Below are positions 4,976-6,610 of a DNA stretch of 6,610 nt, piece after piece; the first letter of the stretch is position 1; every line of letters begins with the position of its first letter. The notes beneath the pieces were generated by a model. It was not told where the DNA came from and did not search any database. It saw only the letters and a program-made list of their open reading frames with translations. The stretch lies in contig SKSH01000039.1 in the NCBI GenBank assembly GCA_007118075.1, forward strand, positions 1 through 6,610, given 5' to 3'. A program made the translations under genes and the position numbers. This stretch comes from Halobacteriales archaeon (GTDB lineage Archaea; Halobacteriota; Halobacteria; Halobacteriales; SKSH01).

Positions 4976-5632
4976 TCACCTGGTCTGGTGGGTGAGGACC
5001 TGCCGGAACAGTCCAGCCTGCCCTCGTCGAAGCCGTTCGAGGAAGGCTGACTTGCTGATGTTGAGTTCGGCTGCCACCTCTCCAGCCGTTACCCGCTTGG
5101 GTACCTCAAAGTAGCCTGCCTCGAGTGCGGCGAGGATGGCCTCCTCTTGCGGTGCGGTGAGGTCCCACTGTCGCTCTGGTGAACCAGCGACCTCCGCCCC
5201 GAGCGGGTTCACCCGTTCGATCGTGACTCCCACTCGGTCGCCTGCCGCAGCCATCACTCCCTGGAGTACCTCGGTGCCGACGACACTCCCGGTGAGGTAC
5301 TCCTCACCGTTATCGTACCTGATCGCCTCGAGGAGGAAGCCGACATCGCAGAGCTCGTGGAGGATGCACGGTTCGAGCGAGAGACATCGGTAGGTGGCGA
5401 TATCTGCACCGCTCGCTCGATGGAGATACCGGATACGTTCATCTGCTTCGAGGATACTGGCGAGCTCACCCTCCGCATCGAGATCGACCGTGAATCGGAG
5501 CAAGGCGTTTCCATCACGCCTGAAGATGGGCGGCGCAGCCTCGACGGTCGTCGCCGCCTCGTCGGTCGCCTCTGCCAGTGGACAGGCATCGCCGTTGACA
5601 CGAATCTCGACGACGAGGCATTCCTCGATCAT
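4976..5632 (-). CDS. HTH_10 (bacterio-opsin-activator type) transcriptional regulator
   Basis: This 218-aa protein ends in the HTH_10 domain (PF04967) at about 158-211: LTAPQEEAILAALEAGYFEVP, then VTAGEVAAELNISKSAFLERLR, containing the recognition helix. The first 150 residues form an N-terminal domain of the kind found with HTH_10 in haloarchaea, presumably for sensing. It holds five cysteines (C5, C17, C83, C89, C95), many for a haloarchaeal protein, and three lie in YRCLSLEPCILHELCD. No membrane segment is visible. The start at 5632 is supported by the N-terminal pattern MIEECLVVE and by a TATA-like palindrome 24 nt upstream. Divergent placement against paaA makes it the likely local regulator of phenylacetate genes, with phenylacetyl-CoA or redox state as a plausible signal. 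Target and signal are inference; the HTH_10 call is firm. Confidence 0.88.
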   Translation of the reverse strand: MIEECLVVEIRVNGDACPLAEATDEAATTVEAAPPIFRRDGNALLRFTVDLDAEGELASILEADERIRYLHRASGADIATYRCLSLEPCILHELCDVGFLLEAIRYDNGEEYLTGSVVGTEVLQGVMAAAGDRVGVTIERVNPLGAEVAGSPERQWDLTAPQEEAILAALEAGYFEVPKRVTAGEVAAELNISKSAFLERLRRGQAGLFRQVLTHQTR

Positions 5633-5656
5633 CGGTTGACGGTCGTCGCCTTTAGT

Positions 5657-5664
5657 ATTTAAAT
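5657..5664. promoter_or_regulatory. Palindromic TATA-like box between the regulator and paaA
   Basis: ATTTAAAT is a perfect 8-bp palindrome. On the minus strand it ends 24 nt before the regulator ATG at 5632, right for a leaderless start. On the plus strand it ends 25 nt before an ATG at 5690, so plus-strand transcription would begin near 5690, about 30 nt before the paaA start. One box may therefore serve both directions. Confidence 0.6.
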
Positions 5665-5678
5665 GCAGTCTATGGACG

Positions 5679-5686
5679 GGTTAACC
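5679..5686. promoter_or_regulatory. GGTTAACC palindrome ahead of paaA
   Basis: This perfect 8-bp palindrome lies 15 bp right of the palindromic TATA-like box and 33 bp before the paaA ATG. It could be an operator for the divergent regulator. Its TTAA core could alternatively act as a TATA element giving a start near 5710 and a 10-nt leader. Neither role can be settled from one copy. Confidence 0.35.
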
Positions 5687-5689
5687 AGT

Positions 5690-5713
5690 ATGCCCCTTCG
5701 GGTACAACCATGA
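5690..5713 (+). other. Possible seven-codon leader ORF before paaA
   Basis: An ATG at 5690 opens a frame encoding MPLRVQP and stops at TGA 5711-5713. It is in the same frame as paaA, whose ATG follows 6 nt later. The ATG coincides with the transcription start predicted from the TATA-like palindrome at 5657-5664, so a leaderless message could begin with it. A short CCC-TTC-GGG hairpin (5694-5702) lies inside. This may be chance, and no peptide is shown to be made. Confidence 0.22.
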
Positions 5714-5722
5714 ACAACCATG
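5704..5722 (+). repeat. Tandem 9-bp repeat carrying two start codons
   Basis: ACAACCATG occurs at 5704-5712 and again at 5714-5722 with one base between. Each copy ends in an ATG, so the region offers two start codons in identical upstream context but in different frames. Only the second (5720) is in frame with PaaA; the first opens a 41-codon out-of-frame stretch. Confidence 0.6.
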
Positions 5723-6610
5723 GACATCGAGGAGGTCAAAGCGCGCGCTGGTCCGCGCGAGTTCACACCGGCCGACGATATGCCACGGGAGTATCGCGAG
5801 GCAGCCACCCGGATGATCGAGTTTCATGCCAACAGTGAGATCATGGGTGGATATCTCGAGAAGCCGTTCATCCGACAGGCGCCGAGTCTGGAGCGAAAGC
5901 TCGCCTTCAGCGCGAAGGTGCAAGATGAGATCGGCCACGGACAGCTCTTGTACCGTGCCGCAGAGGCGTTGGGGATCAAGTCGCGCCAGGAGATGCTCGA
6001 CGACCTCGCCAACGGCAAGGGGAAGTTCCTCAACTGTTTCCACTATCCGCTTGAGAGCTGGGTTGATACCCCGATGATCGCCTTCTTCGTCGACGGTGCC
6101 GCGATGCGCCGGCAGGCGACACTCAAGAGCACCAGCTGGGAGCCATATGCTCACGCGATGGACAAGATCTGCTTCGAGGAGGGATTCCACGTCAAACATG
6201 GTGAGGACATCCTGCGAACGCTCGCGACCGGGTCGAAGAAGGAACAGCGCATGCTGCAGGAGTCCTTCGATGAGTGGTGGCCACGCATCATCCAGTTCTT
6301 CGGACCGACCGACGACCGGAGCACCCACCACGACTTCGCGAGCGAGGTCGGCCTCAAGCTGAAATCGAACGATCAGCTCCGCAACGAGTTCCTCAATGCG
6401 TACATCCCGAAGGCCGAGAAGTACGGTCTTGAGCTCCCGGATACCCCTCGTATCCGCGATCGTGGTGACGGTACCTACGCTGTCGAGGAGGAAGATCTCG
6501 ACTGGGATGAGTTCTTCTCGATCGTCAAGCACGAGTACGAACCAGGCCTGGGCCAGATCAACGGCCGTGCCGCCGCACAGGAGGCGGCCGAATGGGTGCA
6601 GAACATCCTC
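5720..6610 (+). CDS. paaA: PaaA, oxygenase subunit of phenylacetyl-CoA 1,2-epoxidase (3' end cut by window)
   Basis: The first 297 residues are present; the stop codon lies beyond the window. This is the ferritin-like diiron subunit of PaaABC(D)E, which uses O2 and reducing power from PaaE to epoxidise the ring of phenylacetyl-CoA, the committing step of aerobic phenylacetate breakdown. Likely iron ligands are visible on the helices: E40 (NSE), E70-x-x-H73 (DEIGH), D125 (FFVDG) and E154-x-x-H157 (EEGFH). Other strong PaaA stretches are SLERKLAFSAKVQDE (56-70), FLNCFHYPLESW (103-114) and WWPRIIQFFGP (186-196). Bacterial PaaA is about 310 residues; the part seen already approaches that. The start at 5720 gives the expected MDIEEVKARAGPREF lead. 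No Shine-Dalgarno sequence is seen. The subunits PaaB, PaaC and others would be expected downstream. Its promoter region is shared with the divergent HTH_10 regulator. Confidence 0.93.
   Translation, partial: MDIEEVKARAGPREFTPADDMPREYREAATRMIEFHANSEIMGGYLEKPFIRQAPSLERKLAFSAKVQDEIGHGQLLYRAAEALGIKSRQEMLDDLANGKGKFLNCFHYPLESWVDTPMIAFFVDGAAMRRQATLKSTSWEPYAHAMDKICFEEGFHVKHGEDILRTLATGSKKEQRMLQESFDEWWPRIIQFFGPTDDRSTHHDFASEVGLKLKSNDQLRNEFLNAYIPKAEKYGLELPDTPRIRDRGDGTYAVEEEDLDWDEFFSIVKHEYEPGLGQINGRAAAQEAAEWVQNIL

Noticed and set aside
3838..5650. Shared words CGGTTGA and GACGACCG in the two intergenic regions as a common operator
   Set aside because: The matches are short, differ in relative orientation, and are expected by chance in DNA of this composition.
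5710..5835. Out-of-frame ORF from the first ATG of the tandem repeat
   Set aside because: It is 41 codons with no motif and overlaps paaA in another frame; only its possible effect on paaA initiation is of interest.
5681..6532. 283-codon open frame on the minus strand across paaA
   Set aside because: It lies wholly antisense to an unmistakable PaaA, has no recognisable motif, and is the stop-poor mirror of GC-biased codons.
1..6610. tRNA, rRNA, CRISPR, insertion sequence, att site, phage or defence genes
   Set aside because: No clover-leaf sequence, spaced direct-repeat array, transposase motif or terminal inverted repeat was seen on either strand.

Overview
The window reads as a piece of a haloarchaeal (class Halobacteria) chromosome. 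The G+C content is roughly 60%, the proteins are rich in Asp and Glu, CTAG is very rare, and one gene encodes a bacterio-opsin-activator type HTH_10 regulator, a family concentrated in this class. Several genes carry a TATA-like element 23-25 nt before the ATG, the layout expected of leaderless haloarchaeal transcripts. I see no tRNA, rRNA, insertion sequence, CRISPR array or phage gene. The longest stretch without a gene is about 150 bp, and genus cannot be fixed from the sequence.

Left part (1-2514), housekeeping and unknown functions. A metal-dependent amidohydrolase-2 family protein (39-911, +) runs tail to tail into a minus-strand set read from right to left: a 46-aa double-CPxC zinc-ribbon microprotein (2374-2514), a PAC2-family protein whose last three residues are Met-Tyr-Gln (1550-2314), and a COG1926-type phosphoribosyltransferase (908-1546) starting 3 nt after the PAC2 stop. 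The Met-Tyr-Gln end fits the HbYX proteasome-docking motif, which makes the PAC2 protein a candidate proteasome chaperone or regulator.

Right part (2666-6610), phenylacetate catabolism by the CoA/epoxide route. It holds paaG (2666-3409, -; crotonase-fold isomerase), paaI (3464-3847, +; hotdog thioesterase), a zinc-dependent succinylglutamate desuccinylase/aspartoacylase-family deacylase (3895-4965, +), an HTH_10 regulator (4976-5632, -), and the first 297 codons of paaA (5720-6610, +), the catalytic subunit of phenylacetyl-CoA epoxidase, which runs off the window. In the known pathway PaaABCDE epoxidises phenylacetyl-CoA, PaaG rearranges the epoxide to an oxepin, and PaaI rescues CoA from stalled thioesters. 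The regulator, divergent from paaA, is the obvious candidate controller. The deacylase is not a standard paa gene and could supply substrate by cleaving conjugates (inference).

No wholly new system stands out. The points most worth checking are the HbYX end of the PAC2 protein, the single TATA box placed exactly midway between paaG and paaI, the palindromic TATA, possible leader peptide and duplicated start site ahead of paaA, the hairpin/T-tract/TATA overlap between paaI and the deacylase, and the extra deacylase in the paa neighbourhood.
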